64,000 nucleotides of DNA from assembly GCF_000620145.1 (NCBI RefSeq), contig NZ_KK211082.1, positions 243,198-307,197 of the forward strand, written 5' to 3'. Below the pieces are notes generated by a model. It worked only from the letters and a program-made list of their open reading frames with translations. It did not search any database and was not told the DNA's origin. A program made the translations under genes and the position numbers. The stretch comes from Deefgea rivuli DSM 18356 (GTDB lineage Bacteria; Pseudomonadota; Gammaproteobacteria; Burkholderiales; Chitinibacteraceae). Within the stretch, counting starts at the first letter, position 1. Each line of letters begins with the position of its first letter. Shown here piece after piece: positions 34,760 through 45,141 of this stretch.

Positions 34760-36127
34760 TCACACGCTTGCAACAGTTAGGCTCTGCAATCCTTGTAATT
34801 CGCGCTCCACCACCCGCTGCAATGCATTAAAGCAATCGCGATCAATCGCGCTATCGAGCATCCTCGCCATGATTTCCAAAGTGACTTCCGGTGAATTGGC
34901 CGCGTGATAGGGGCGCTCGGCGCTGATGGCGTCGAAAATATCTGCCACGGTGATAATCCGCGTTTCTAAACGAATATCTGGTGCGCTCAAACGACGTGGA
35001 TAACCATTGCCATCCAGCCGCTCGTGATGCGCGCCAGCGACTTTGGCCAAATCATCAAATTGCGCAATTTTGCCAAGGATTTCTTCGGTCAAACGCGCAT
35101 GTTGCTGCACCGCGCGAAACTCATCATCGGTCAACTTGCCCGGCTTTTCCAAAATACTGCTGCTCACGCCTAATTTGCCGACGTCATGCAATAACGCGGC
35201 GCGTTTAATCCAATTGCATTGCGCTGATGGCAAGCCCAATTCTTGCGCGATCAGCTCGGCATAAAAACCGACCCGCTCGGAATGCCCTGCCGTAAACGGA
35301 CTTTTCGCATCGACGACCTGACCAAACGCCGACGCAATATCGTCCATATAGTCTTCGTCCAGCGGCATCGTATATTGAATTGGCTCCAAGGCCTGCACCG
35401 CTGCAGCAACTTCTGGATTGCGGAGCATCGCCCAAAAGTGCCCGTCCTTCGCCACGACTTCAAACGCGGCCACCAAATCAGGATCGAACCAGAGTTTGCT
35501 GCGTAAGCGAACCTCAGTCAGCGCCGCCGCCGCCCCGTGCGAGAAATGAAATACATCGATGACTTGCGACAACAGCGCAATGCGCGCATTGAGTGGAATC
35601 GTGTCACCACGCAAGTTTTCTGGTCGCCCGCCGCCATCCCAATGCTCGTCCAGCGAATGAATCCCGAGGGCGACGCTTTCTGGAAAACGCAATTGCCGAG
35701 CAATCCGCGCGCCGCGATCACAACGCGTTTGGATCAGCTCTTGCGCAATCGCATCGCCATTGCGCATGATATTCAGGATAGAAGTCAGGCGTTTGGTCCA
35801 ACTCTCGTTGCGGCCGGTATGCTCAAACACAAAGCCCAGCACCTGCGTCAAATTGGTGCCAACCAGTTTAAAATCGCGTTTAAAATCTTGATCATCAGTC
35901 AAATACAGCTCGCAAATCCGCGCCGCATTGCTACTGCAACCCAAATCTTTGAGTAGCAGCGTGTAATACAAAGCCCAAATCGCTTCGTCATTCAAACCAA
36001 TCTGCCGCCCAATATGCACGCCGATCCAGCAACAGCGCACGCAATGCCCTTCGGGCTGCCCTTCGGTCAAATCCAAGGCATACGATAGTGAACCTAATAG
36101 TTCAGATAATTTCAAAGAATCAGCCAT
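34760..36127 (-). CDS. Tandem HD-GYP protein (probable c-di-GMP phosphodiesterase)
   Basis: A 455-residue protein with two HD-GYP modules. The C-terminal one (about residues 265-440) is intact: LLHDVGKLGV carries the HD pair and HHERLDGNGYPRRL the HHE...GYP signature. The N-terminal one (about 20-215) is decayed: the HD position reads L-K-D-L-G and the GYP position reads D-G-G-G-R-P. It therefore likely hydrolyses c-di-GMP with the second domain only, while the first is regulatory. I prefer the ATG at 36127, which follows a G-rich tract; the ATG at 36151 has none. Confidence 0.85.
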   Translation of the reverse strand: MADSLKLSELLGSLSYALDLTEGQPEGHCVRCCWIGVHIGRQIGLNDEAIWALYYTLLLKDLGCSSNAARICELYLTDDQDFKRDFKLVGTNLTQVLGFVFEHTGRNESWTKRLTSILNIMRNGDAIAQELIQTRCDRGARIARQLRFPESVALGIHSLDEHWDGGGRPENLRGDTIPLNARIALLSQVIDVFHFSHGAAAALTEVRLRSKLWFDPDLVAAFEVVAKDGHFWAMLRNPEVAAAVQALEPIQYTMPLDEDYMDDIASAFGQVVDAKSPFTAGHSERVGFYAELIAQELGLPSAQCNWIKRAALLHDVGKLGVSSSILEKPGKLTDDEFRAVQQHARLTEEILGKIAQFDDLAKVAGAHHERLDGNGYPRRLSAPDIRLETRIITVADIFDAISAERPYHAANSPEVTLEIMARMLDSAIDRDCFNALQRVVERELQGLQSLTVASV

Positions 36128-36331
36128 TCCACCCCCGCACGCTTTAGCCATTTACTGTAGCTGACAAAATAAAGCTTGCCTGATATTTTGATGGATCGAT
36201 ATAGGTATATGGATGTAGAGCTTGCTGAATATAATTCATAAGGACATACACCAGTAGTTATGAACTTCTATTCATATTTTATAGATAAGCAAATAGTAGA
36301 GCTAGATTTGAAACTTCAGCTTTCTAGCCAA

Positions 36332-36566
36332 GATGGTCGCGCTAATGCCGCGCGGCACTCACTTTCTTGAACAGCCAAGAAAGTAAGCAAAGAAGGCCGC
36401 CCTAGTATCTGCGTCCGACTTCGTCGGATTCCCTCGCTGCGGACAAACGAGGCGGTTGCGCTCAAAACTCGTTCGGCCTCAACAACAAAAGCATCGGCCT
36501 CGCTCAAACATTGATCGCAAAAACCCCGCCCCGCTTATCCTTCGCTCGGCTTGACACGAGGGATTT
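36332..36566 (+). repeat. Dispersed repeat family 1, copy D
   Basis: The same leading block and order as copies A and B, with hairpin arms ACTTTCTTG and CAAGAAAGT. It holds no gene. It starts the 860-base gap between the HD-GYP and mgtC-like genes. Confidence 0.8.
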
Positions 36567-36719
36567 TTTTAAGCCCCTGCTCGAAGAGCAAGAAATTATC
36601 TCGACGTATTGTCAACTAAGCTTTGCTAGATAATGGCTGCATCAATATACATAGATATAATTAATGCCATTCTAAATAAACACGAATCTAAACCAAGCAC
36701 ACGAATGGTGGATTCATGG

Positions 36720-36980
36720 TTTTTAAATCCCGTCTAAGCACACCGAGCGAGGGAGAGAGACAAACAGCCCTATCGTTTGACTCACGACTGACCGAGGCGA
36801 CGCCAAAGCTTAGCGGTTTTACCGCTTAGCGACGCGGGGTGCAGGGCTTATCGGGGACCGATGTGCGCCCGGGTCGCCACTCGATACTTCTTTCTTTGGG
36901 CACTGAATATATAAAATCCCAAAGAAAGAAGTCACCGCCGCGGATTGCGGCTCTAAAACACCGTGCCGTAGGCACATAAA
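36720..36980. other. Intergenic region with hairpins related to repeat family 1
   Basis: It contains a hairpin with arms GCTTAGCGGT and ACCGCTTAGC (about 36800-36825), related to the extra hairpin in copy A. It also holds a long inverted pair around 36889-36932 (TTCTTTCTTTGGG with CCCAAAGAAAGAA). No gene is visible. Confidence 0.55.
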
Positions 36981-36991
36981 ACCATCGCCCC

Positions 36992-37711
36992 CTACTCCGT
37001 CGTACTCGGATTACTCCAGAACACTTGCTTCACTTGTGGCAAGGCGATCAGTTTTTCGATGATTGCATCCAGCGTTGCCGATTCCACTGCGCCGGATGGC
37101 AAGGTGGCGGTGATTTCGACGTCGTCATCGCCAAAGGGCGTGACATCGACATTGCTTAATGGACACAGAGCTTCTTCCAAAAGCTGCTCCAATTTGGCCA
37201 TTACGTATTTTTGCTGCTCTTCATCAACAATCACGCAGAGCTGATAAATCACTTCGCTGTCTTCATCATTAATCGGTTGGCGATTGATCGCGTTGACGAC
37301 GGGGCGCAATAAAGTATTCGCTGCGAGCACAAACACCGCAGCGAGCACCGCTTCAACGATTAAATGCGCGCCAGCGCAAGCACCGACGGCGGCTGAGCCC
37401 CACAATGTCGCGGCGGTATTCAGGCCGCGAACATTCAGGCCGTCTTTCATAATCGTGCCCGCGCCCAAAAAGCCGACGCCAGAAACCACATAGGCGACGA
37501 CGCGCGCTGCGCCGCCTGAACCATCAAGGCTATACGCCATATCCACAAAAATCGCCGCGCCAACGGCGACCAAGGTATTGGTGCGCAAGCCTGCGGTACG
37601 CTGCCGATATTGCCGCTCGTAGCCAATCAATGAGCCGAGCACAAACGCGACGATCAGGCTGATTAAGGTATCGAATAAACTAAACCAGCTGAAATTTGCA
37701 AAGGTTTGCAT
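36992..37711 (-). CDS. MgtC/SapB family membrane protein
   Basis: A 239-residue inner-membrane protein with about four helices in the first 150 residues. It carries the family motifs GSLIGYERQYRQRTAGLRTN and YVVSGVGFLGAGTIMKDG, then a C-terminal soluble ACT-like domain. MgtC proteins help cells survive low magnesium and modulate the F-ATPase. It lies 330 bp downstream of mgtA on the same strand, the same pairing as the mgtCB locus of enterobacteria. GAGGAG precedes the start. Confidence 0.9.
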   Translation of the reverse strand: MQTFANFSWFSLFDTLISLIVAFVLGSLIGYERQYRQRTAGLRTNTLVAVGAAIFVDMAYSLDGSGGAARVVAYVVSGVGFLGAGTIMKDGLNVRGLNTAATLWGSAAVGACAGAHLIVEAVLAAVFVLAANTLLRPVVNAINRQPINDEDSEVIYQLCVIVDEEQQKYVMAKLEQLLEEALCPLSNVDVTPFGDDDVEITATLPSGAVESATLDAIIEKLIALPQVKQVFWSNPSTTE

Positions 37712-37816
37712 CTTTGCTCCTCACAAGAAAAATGGCGCAGTCGCCCGCGCCATGATGAATGTTTTAAATGACACGCTGATTGCCACATGCGCCCATCAAT
37801 TTGAACCAAGATCAAA

Positions 37817-38030
37817 ACATAGTCCACGAAATACACGAAAGGCACGAACAAAAACCCAAATAAGTACCCGTGCAAAAGTTTTATGGCAAGGCGTCGAAGC
37901 CGCAAACAGTACATCGAATACGACAAGGCGAGACAACAATGCAAGACTGGGTGGCCTTAGGCCAAAACTGTTGCTTAACAACTTGCCCGTAATTTTAGAT
38001 TTTTTTTCGTGTTTTTCGTGATCCATTTGT
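37817..38030 (+). repeat. Repeat family 3, copy 2, interrupted by repeat family 2
   Basis: The left flank (CATAGTCCACGAAATACACG) and the right flank (TTTCGTGATCCATTTGTTG) match the ends of the compact element at 1609-1690. About 130 extra bases containing the family-2 repeat lie between them. The gap between mgtC-like and mgtA genes holds nothing else. Confidence 0.7.
37863..37945 (+). repeat. Dispersed repeat family 2, copy 1
   Basis: It begins GTACCCGTGCAAAAGTTTTA and continues through GGCGTCGAAGCCGCA, ACAGTACATCGA and GACAAGGCGAGACAAC. Close copies are at 57792 and 62827, and a diverged inverted one is at 42672. It lies inside repeat family 3. Confidence 0.8.
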
Positions 38031-38043
38031 TGTTCATTGGCGC

Positions 38044-40809
38044 TTATTGCCAGCCGTAACGTCTAGCGTAAAACCCTTTCATCGCCTGCGTGAGCGAGAC
38101 GTAGCCAATCAAAATCGCGATCAACCATGGGAAGTAGCTCAATGGCAGCGCTTGTAACTTAAAGTAGCTCGCCAGCGGCCCCATCGGTAGGAAAATCCCA
38201 ATCGCCACAATCAGCAAAGTCATCACTATCAGCGGCCATGCAGCGCGACTTTGGAAGAATGGAATTTTGCGCGTACGGATCATGTGTACGATCAAAGTTT
38301 GCGACAACAGACCTTCAATAAACCAACCCGATTGGAACAGCGTTTGGCTTTCTGGCGTGTTGGCGCTAAATACAAACCACATCAGCGCAAACGTCGCGAT
38401 ATCAAAAATCGAGCTAATCGGGCCAAAGAACAGCATAAAACGGCTGAGTTCGTTAGGATTCCATTTTTGCGGCTGCTGCAATAGTTCTTCATCGACGTTA
38501 TCAAACGGAATCGCCACTTGCGATACATCGTAAAGCAGATTTTGTACTAAGAGATGCAAAGGCAGCATCGGCAAGAACGGGATAAATGCACTGGCGACCA
38601 ACACCGAAAATACATTGCCAAAGTTCGAGCTGGCCGTCATTTTGATGTATTTCAGCATATTGGCAAACGTCTTGCGGCCTTCAATCACGCCTGCTTCCAG
38701 CACCATCAAATTCTTTTCCAGCAGAATAATATCGGCCGCTTCTTTGGCAATATCCACTGCTGAATCCACTGAAATCCCGATATCGGCCGCGCGCAGTGCG
38801 GGCGCATCATTAATGCCATCGCCCATAAAACCGACCACATGCCCATTGCCGCGCAAAGCGATCACCAAACGCTCTTTTTGTAGCGGCGATAATTTGGCAA
38901 ACACCGTCGCCGTTTCAGCTGCTGCCGCCAATTGCGCGTCGTCCATCAGATCAATTTTGCTACCGAGCAATACGCCCTTCACCGTGAGGCCAACTTCTTT
39001 GCAGACTTTCAGCGTCACCAGCTCATTGTCGCCCGTTAAGACTTTGACTTCGATGCCGCTGGCTTGCAATGCTTTAAGTGCGGGCGCGGTGGTTTCTTTC
39101 GGTGGATCTAAAAAGGCGATGTAACCGACCAAGGTCAATTCGGCTTCGTCTAGCACACTATATACATCACGTTCCGGCGCTAAACGTTTGGTCGCTACCG
39201 CCACCACACGCAGCCCTTCTTGATTCAAATCAGTCGTTACGCTACGGATTTTCTCCAGTAGCGCCGCGCTCAGTGGCTCAACCGTGTCGCCGTGCTGCAC
39301 TTGCGTACACACCGCGAGCATTTCTTCTAATGCACCTTTGCAAATCAAGAGGTGCTGATCATCATGTTCGCTGAGCACCACCGACATCCGCCGCCGCGCA
39401 AAATCAAACGGAATCTCATCGACTTTGCGAAATTGGCTCGCCACATTGAGTTCATTTTGAATCTCAGCATGCTCCAGCACCGCGACATCGAGTAGATTTT
39501 TTAAACCAGTCTGGTAATAGCTATTTAAATAAGCCATATCCAGCACCGCATCGGCTTGCGCGCCAAACACATCGGTATGCCGCTCCAGCACGATTTTGTC
39601 TTGCGTTAAGGTGCCAGTTTTATCGGTACATAAAATATCCATCGCACCGAAGTTTTGAATCGCATCCAGCCGCTTCACAATGACTTTTTTCCGGCTGAGC
39701 AGCACTGCGCCTTTGGCCAGCGTTGACGTAACGATCATCGGCAACATTTCTGGCGTTAGCCCCACCGCCACCGACAATGCAAACAGCGCCGCTTCAACCC
39801 AATCGCCCTTGGTGAAACCATTCAAGAACAAGACGACGGGCGCCATCACAAACATAAAGCGAATTAGCACCCAGCTGACTTGATTCACGCCTGCCTGAAA
39901 CTGCGTGACGGTGCGATCTTGGCTGGTCACTCGATGCGCCAAAGCGCCAAAGTAGGTTTGATTACCCGTGCCGATTACCACCGCCAGCGCCGTGCCGCTG
40001 ATGACATTCGTCCCCATAAAGCATAAGTTATCGCGCTCTAATGGATTTTTGATGCTGTGGTCGCGCTGCTCGGCAAACTTCTCCACTGGCATTGATTCAC
40101 CCGTCAGCGCGGCTTGGCTGATGAATAAATCTTTCGCCGTCAAAATCCGTAAATCGGCCGGAATCATATCGCCCGCCGACAGCACAACGATGTCGCCCGG
40201 CACTAGCAGTTTGATTGGCAACTCGATGCGATGCGCGTCTCTGGCATGCAGCGGCGTCGCGGTATGGTATTCAGCATCCGACGCGACATTGGGCGTTACA
40301 TCGCGGCGCAATACCGTCGCGGTATTGCTAACCATCGCTTTGAGTTTATCGGCGGCAGAATTGCTGCGTTTTTCTTGCGCAAAGCGTAGCAGCGTTGAAA
40401 TCAGCACCATGCTGCCTATCACCACCGTCGCAATATCGTCATCACTCACATAAGAAATCAGCGCCAGCACCGTGAGCAGCACATTGAATGGATTGCGGTA
40501 GCACAGCCACAAATGCTGATACCAAGACATTGGCTTTTCGTGCTCAACTTCATTAAAGCCAACGCGTTCGCGTTTTGCCGTCGCCTCAGCTTCCGACAAA
40601 CCCGTTTCTTGCGAACCCAAACGATTGAGTAAGACACTAGGGATTAATTGCGATTGAACCTGAATCCGCTCGATAAAATCCAGCGGGACTTCTTTACCGG
40701 CTTCGCTGCCACGCAGCAGATCCGCAAAAGCACGACGGCGAAATTGCTTCGCGCTCAAGCCTTTTTGCAAAAAGGCCAAAATGTTTATTTTAAAAAAATC
40801 AAAACGCAT
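38044..40809 (-). CDS. mgtA: Magnesium-importing P-type ATPase
   Basis: A 921-residue P-type (IIIB) ATPase. The phosphorylation motif CTDKTGTLTQDK near residue 385 holds the catalytic Asp, and TGES and GDGINDAPALR are also present. About ten transmembrane helices surround the cytosolic domains, and the N-terminus is rich in Lys/Arg as in MgtA/MgtB. It imports Mg2+ when supply is low. GGAG precedes the ATG. The long leader upstream (over 600 bases) may hold a Mg2+-responsive element, but I recognise none. Confidence 0.93.
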   Translation of the reverse strand: MRFDFFKINILAFLQKGLSAKQFRRRAFADLLRGSEAGKEVPLDFIERIQVQSQLIPSVLLNRLGSQETGLSEAEATAKRERVGFNEVEHEKPMSWYQHLWLCYRNPFNVLLTVLALISYVSDDDIATVVIGSMVLISTLLRFAQEKRSNSAADKLKAMVSNTATVLRRDVTPNVASDAEYHTATPLHARDAHRIELPIKLLVPGDIVVLSAGDMIPADLRILTAKDLFISQAALTGESMPVEKFAEQRDHSIKNPLERDNLCFMGTNVISGTALAVVIGTGNQTYFGALAHRVTSQDRTVTQFQAGVNQVSWVLIRFMFVMAPVVLFLNGFTKGDWVEAALFALSVAVGLTPEMLPMIVTSTLAKGAVLLSRKKVIVKRLDAIQNFGAMDILCTDKTGTLTQDKIVLERHTDVFGAQADAVLDMAYLNSYYQTGLKNLLDVAVLEHAEIQNELNVASQFRKVDEIPFDFARRRMSVVLSEHDDQHLLICKGALEEMLAVCTQVQHGDTVEPLSAALLEKIRSVTTDLNQEGLRVVAVATKRLAPERDVYSVLDEAELTLVGYIAFLDPPKETTAPALKALQASGIEVKVLTGDNELVTLKVCKEVGLTVKGVLLGSKIDLMDDAQLAAAAETATVFAKLSPLQKERLVIALRGNGHVVGFMGDGINDAPALRAADIGISVDSAVDIAKEAADIILLEKNLMVLEAGVIEGRKTFANMLKYIKMTASSNFGNVFSVLVASAFIPFLPMLPLHLLVQNLLYDVSQVAIPFDNVDEELLQQPQKWNPNELSRFMLFFGPISSIFDIATFALMWFVFSANTPESQTLFQSGWFIEGLLSQTLIVHMIRTRKIPFFQSRAAWPLIVMTLLIVAIGIFLPMGPLASYFKLQALPLSYFPWLIAILIGYVSLTQAMKGFYARRYGWQ

Positions 40810-41396
40810 ACATCACTCCTGCCGAGCGCAAGCGCGCCCAGCCTACGGCGAGGTGAGGTCCTAGCTCGACTTGGCACGAGCGATCATCATCAGCCAGTGC
40901 AAAGACGACATTTCAAAGGCGAGCCTAAGCCGCACTAGCGCTCAAGGCCAGCATCAGCTCACACAGCCAGACGCAGACAAACCATAGCAACGGCAAGGCC
41001 AAACGACGTAGCAAATTGCTTCGCGATGAAATGGGACTAAAAAGTATACGGAAGAGGAAACGCCGCGTTTGAATAACGCAGCGACGCCACTACCCGCCAA
41101 CAAGCTTGGCAAGGCAGCAGCAGGAAGAAACCTGCGATGGCCTTGCCTAGCAGACGATCCAAGATCGACAACTCGGACTAATGTCCACAATGGGACTCCA
41201 TCTAAAAAAGATGCGCGTAAGGTAGGCCGAAGCCGCGCTTGGGTCAAGGCGAAAAGGCGGGAAAGTAAATATTGCCCAATAGGCGTAAATTGAGATTTTT
41301 CAAACAAAATCAAAAAACCAACACATAGAACCGTAGAAAAATAGCATGGGTATTGAGCTGTAGCTTATATTTTACAATATCTAGCGCCAGATACAT
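40810..41396. other. Long leader/gap upstream of mgtA
   Basis: About 590 bases before the tgt terminator. The open frame 40954-41313 (minus) is Arg/Leu/Ser-rich with no recognisable family or ribosome site. The region probably contains the mgtA promoter and a long 5' untranslated leader. I cannot identify a specific riboswitch or leader peptide. Confidence 0.4.
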
Positions 41397-41421
41397 CAAC
41401 AGCCACGCAAGGTGGCTGTTG
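41397..41421 (-). terminator. Possible terminator downstream of tgt
   Basis: CAACAGCCAC and GTGGCTGTTG form a ten-base stem with a five-base loop, 29 bases after the tgt stop on the minus strand. The T-tract is absent, so it may be a pause or stability element. Confidence 0.5.
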
Positions 41422-41449
41422 TGGTTTAGCTTAAACTACATGCAAACGA

Positions 41450-42604
<1,155 letters not shown>

Positions 42605-42671
42605 TTACATTGATATGGGTATATAAATGAAGCCATTAACCAGCAATAGCTACAGTCAAATACCCTAAGGA

Positions 42672-42766
42672 ATAAAACAAAAGCTCTCACACTGCATTGC
42701 TTCGTCTCGTCGTACGATGTGTACTGCCTTCGACGTTGCGCTTTGCGTGAAACCTTTTGTACGGAT
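42672..42766 (-). repeat. Dispersed repeat family 2, diverged inverted copy
   Basis: Read on the minus strand it follows the order of the 37863/57792/62827 copies: a run ending AAAAGGTTT, then CGTCGAAGGCAGTAC, CATCGTACGACGAGAC and GAAGCAATGC. Many bases differ. It occupies most of the 200-bp space between queA and tgt. Confidence 0.6.
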
Positions 42767-43788
42767 TAGTGATTTTTCTCTAGCAGCATCGCATCGCCAT
42801 AACTAAAAAAGCGATATTCATTTTTAACTGCGTGTTCATACGCTGCGCGCATTGTATCAAAACCGATAAACGCGGCGACCAGCATCAGTAGCGTTGATTT
42901 CGGCAAGTGGAAATTGGTAATCAGGCGATCGACGACTTTAAATTCAAAGCCCGGCGTAATAAAGATATTGGTGTCACCCGTCAGCTCCGCCAAAACACCG
43001 TTTTGCGATGCGGCTTCGAGTGCGCGCAAACTGGTCGTGCCGACCGCAATCACGCGGCCGCCATTGGCTTTGGCGGCCAAAATCGCATCCTTAGTTGCTT
43101 GCGGAATACTGTAGCGCTCAAAATGCATTGTATGTTCCGCAATATCGTCAACGCGCACCGGCATAAACGTGCCAGCACCGACGTGCAAAGTCAGAAACGC
43201 GGTTTGCACCCCATTGGCGCGCAAATCATCCAATTGCGCATCGGTAAAATGCAGACCGGCCGTCGGCGCAGCCACTGCGCCGGGATCGCGTGCGTACACG
43301 GTTTGATAACGCTTGGCGTCTTCATCATCCGGCACATGCGTAATATACGGCGGCAGCGGCAAGAGGCCAGATTGCTCCAAAATCTCGAACACGCTAGCCT
43401 CGCCATCGAAGCGCAGTTTAAACAAATCGCCTTGCCGTTCGACCATCTCGGCGGTGAAACCGCCTTGAAAGTGCAAAATCGTCCCCGCTTTGGGCGCTTT
43501 CGACGCTTTGACGTGCGCGAGTGCGCTATGTTCGTCTAAAACGCGTTCAATCAGCGCTTCGATTTTGCCACCGCTGGCTTTTTCGCCAAACAAACGCGCT
43601 TTAATTACTTTGGTGTCGTTAAACACCAGCACATCACCTGCGCGCAAAAAATCAGGCAGACATGAAAACAGCGTATCCTGCCGCTGTTCGCCGTCGATAT
43701 GCAGCAAACGGCTCGCGCCACGCACTTCAGGTGGGAACTGCGCGATCAATTGATCGGGCAAATGGTAATCAAAATCTGCAATCTGCAT
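42766..43788 (-). CDS. queA: S-adenosylmethionine:tRNA ribosyltransferase-isomerase
   Basis: A 340-residue QueA. It has the family start [18 protein letters not shown], the core [14 protein letters not shown], and [11 protein letters not shown] and [17 protein letters not shown]-like segments (here [20 protein letters not shown]). It adds the ribosyl part of SAM to preQ1-tRNA to make epoxyqueuosine. It is the upstream member of a queA-tgt pair separated by an inserted repeat. Confidence 0.96.
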   Translation of the reverse strand: MQIADFDYHLPDQLIAQFPPEVRGASRLLHIDGEQRQDTLFSCLPDFLRAGDVLVFNDTKVIKARLFGEKASGGKIEALIERVLDEHSALAHVKASKAPKAGTILHFQGGFTAEMVERQGDLFKLRFDGEASVFEILEQSGLLPLPPYITHVPDDEDAKRYQTVYARDPGAVAAPTAGLHFTDAQLDDLRANGVQTAFLTLHVGAGTFMPVRVDDIAEHTMHFERYSIPQATKDAILAAKANGGRVIAVGTTSLRALEAASQNGVLAELTGDTNIFITPGFEFKVVDRLITNFHLPKSTLLMLVAAFIGFDTMRAAYEHAVKNEYRFFSYGDAMLLEKNH

Positions 43789-43995
43789 TTAAAAAACGCC
43801 TTCGTCGGACATGTAGCAAAACTACACGATTATATCAGCAAACATCGATATAAGCCGCGCTAACATTGATGTAGCGGCATTTTAAAACGATCGTTTACAC
43901 ATTAAACTTTAAAGAAAAAGCACGCTTTTTCTGGACAAGTTCGCAGAACTTGCGGCAAACTCCGCCGATTACATTGCGTTACAAGGAGTTCACGA

Positions 43996-44451
43996 ATGGC
44001 CGACTTCGGTAAAATTCTGGTTTTGCATGGCCCTAACCTTAATTTACTCGGACTACGTGAACCCCAACATTACGGTAGCAATACACTCGCTAGCATCAAC
44101 CAACAACTCATTGACTTGGGTGCTAGCCAAAAAGTTTCAGTCGAGACTTTTCAATCTAACCGCGAATACGAAATCATCGAACGTATCCATGCCACCCTAC
44201 AAGACGGCACGGATTATATCGTGATCAATCCCGCTGCGTTCACCCATACCAGCGTAGCGATTCGTGATGCACTGGCTGGGGTGAAAGTGCCATTTGTTGA
44301 AGTACATCTATCGAATGTACATGCACGGGAAGCATTCCGGCATCACTCGTATTTTTCGGATCTCGCCATCGGCGTGATTTGTGGCCTCGGCGCGAAAGGT
44401 TATGCCTATGCGCTGGAATTTGTCATCGACCGATTGAAATCGGCCGAATAA
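43996..44451 (+). CDS. aroQ: 3-dehydroquinate dehydratase, type II
   Basis: A 151-residue type II dehydroquinase of the shikimate pathway. It carries [18 protein letters not shown] (catalytic Tyr and Arg region), then the [30 protein letters not shown] and [17 protein letters not shown] segments that line the active site, with the catalytic His in the last. It acts in the cytosol. AAGGAG precedes the ATG. It lies directly upstream of accB-accC, a common arrangement in proteobacteria. Confidence 0.96.
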   Translation: MADFGKILVLHGPNLNLLGLREPQHYGSNTLASINQQLIDLGASQKVSVETFQSNREYEIIERIHATLQDGTDYIVINPAAFTHTSVAIRDALAGVKVPFVEVHLSNVHAREAFRHHSYFSDLAIGVICGLGAKGYAYALEFVIDRLKSAE

Positions 44452-44602
44452 GTACCCATGAACGCGTTTTGTTGCAAGGCGTAATCCACACCGCTTAAAA
44501 AGCGACGCGGCAACAAACGTTGATTTAAAGCCTATTTGTTTAAACCATAAGGTGGCCTGCACGACAGGGCACCACTTTTACTTCTCAGAGGGGATTGCAA
44601 TC

Positions 44603-45064
44603 ATGGATCTGCGTAAACTTAAAAAACTAATCGACTTAGTTGAAGAATCGGGCATTGCTGAATTAGAAGTGACCGAAGGCGAAGAAAAAGTACGTATCAC
44701 GCGCAACGTACAAAATCACGCCCAGTATATGCAACCCATGCAATACCAAGTTGCACCTCAAGCAGGCGCTGCGCCAGCACCTGCCGCAGTTGCAGCCGCC
44801 CCAGCCGAAGCAGCCGCACCTGTGGTGGCTGGCGAAACACAAAAATCACCAATGGTCGGTACTTTCTATCGCTCATCCAGCCCAGATGCAAAAGCGTTTG
44901 TTGAAGTCGGCCAAAGCGTGACTGCAGGCCAAACACTTTGCATTATTGAAGCAATGAAATTGCTGAACGAGATCGAAGCTGAACACAGCGGTGTGATTAA
45001 AGCGATCTTGGTAGAAAACGGTCAGCCAGTTGAATACGGCGAGCCGATGTTTATTATTGGCTAA
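44603..45064 (+). CDS. accB: Biotin carboxyl carrier protein of acetyl-CoA carboxylase
   Basis: A 153-residue AccB. The N-terminus [20 protein letters not shown] is standard. A Pro/Ala-rich linker (about residues 45-75) follows, then the biotinyl domain with [17 protein letters not shown]; the Lys in E-A-M-K is the biotinylated residue. It carries the carboxyl group in the first step of fatty acid synthesis. GAGGGG precedes the ATG. It is 77 bp upstream of accC, in one operon. Confidence 0.96.
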   Translation: MDLRKLKKLIDLVEESGIAELEVTEGEEKVRITRNVQNHAQYMQPMQYQVAPQAGAAPAPAAVAAAPAEAAAPVVAGETQKSPMVGTFYRSSSPDAKAFVEVGQSVTAGQTLCIIEAMKLLNEIEAEHSGVIKAILVENGQPVEYGEPMFIIG

Positions 45065-45141
45065 TTCTGTGAGATGTATTGCCATGTGGCCTTTGATTTA
45101 AAATGGCTACAGCGCGATACCTCACGTCTCACGGAGTTCCT

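Noticed and set aside
40954-41313. A 119-residue frame upstream of mgtA
   Set aside because: It has no ribosome site or recognisable domain; more likely leader or non-coding DNA.
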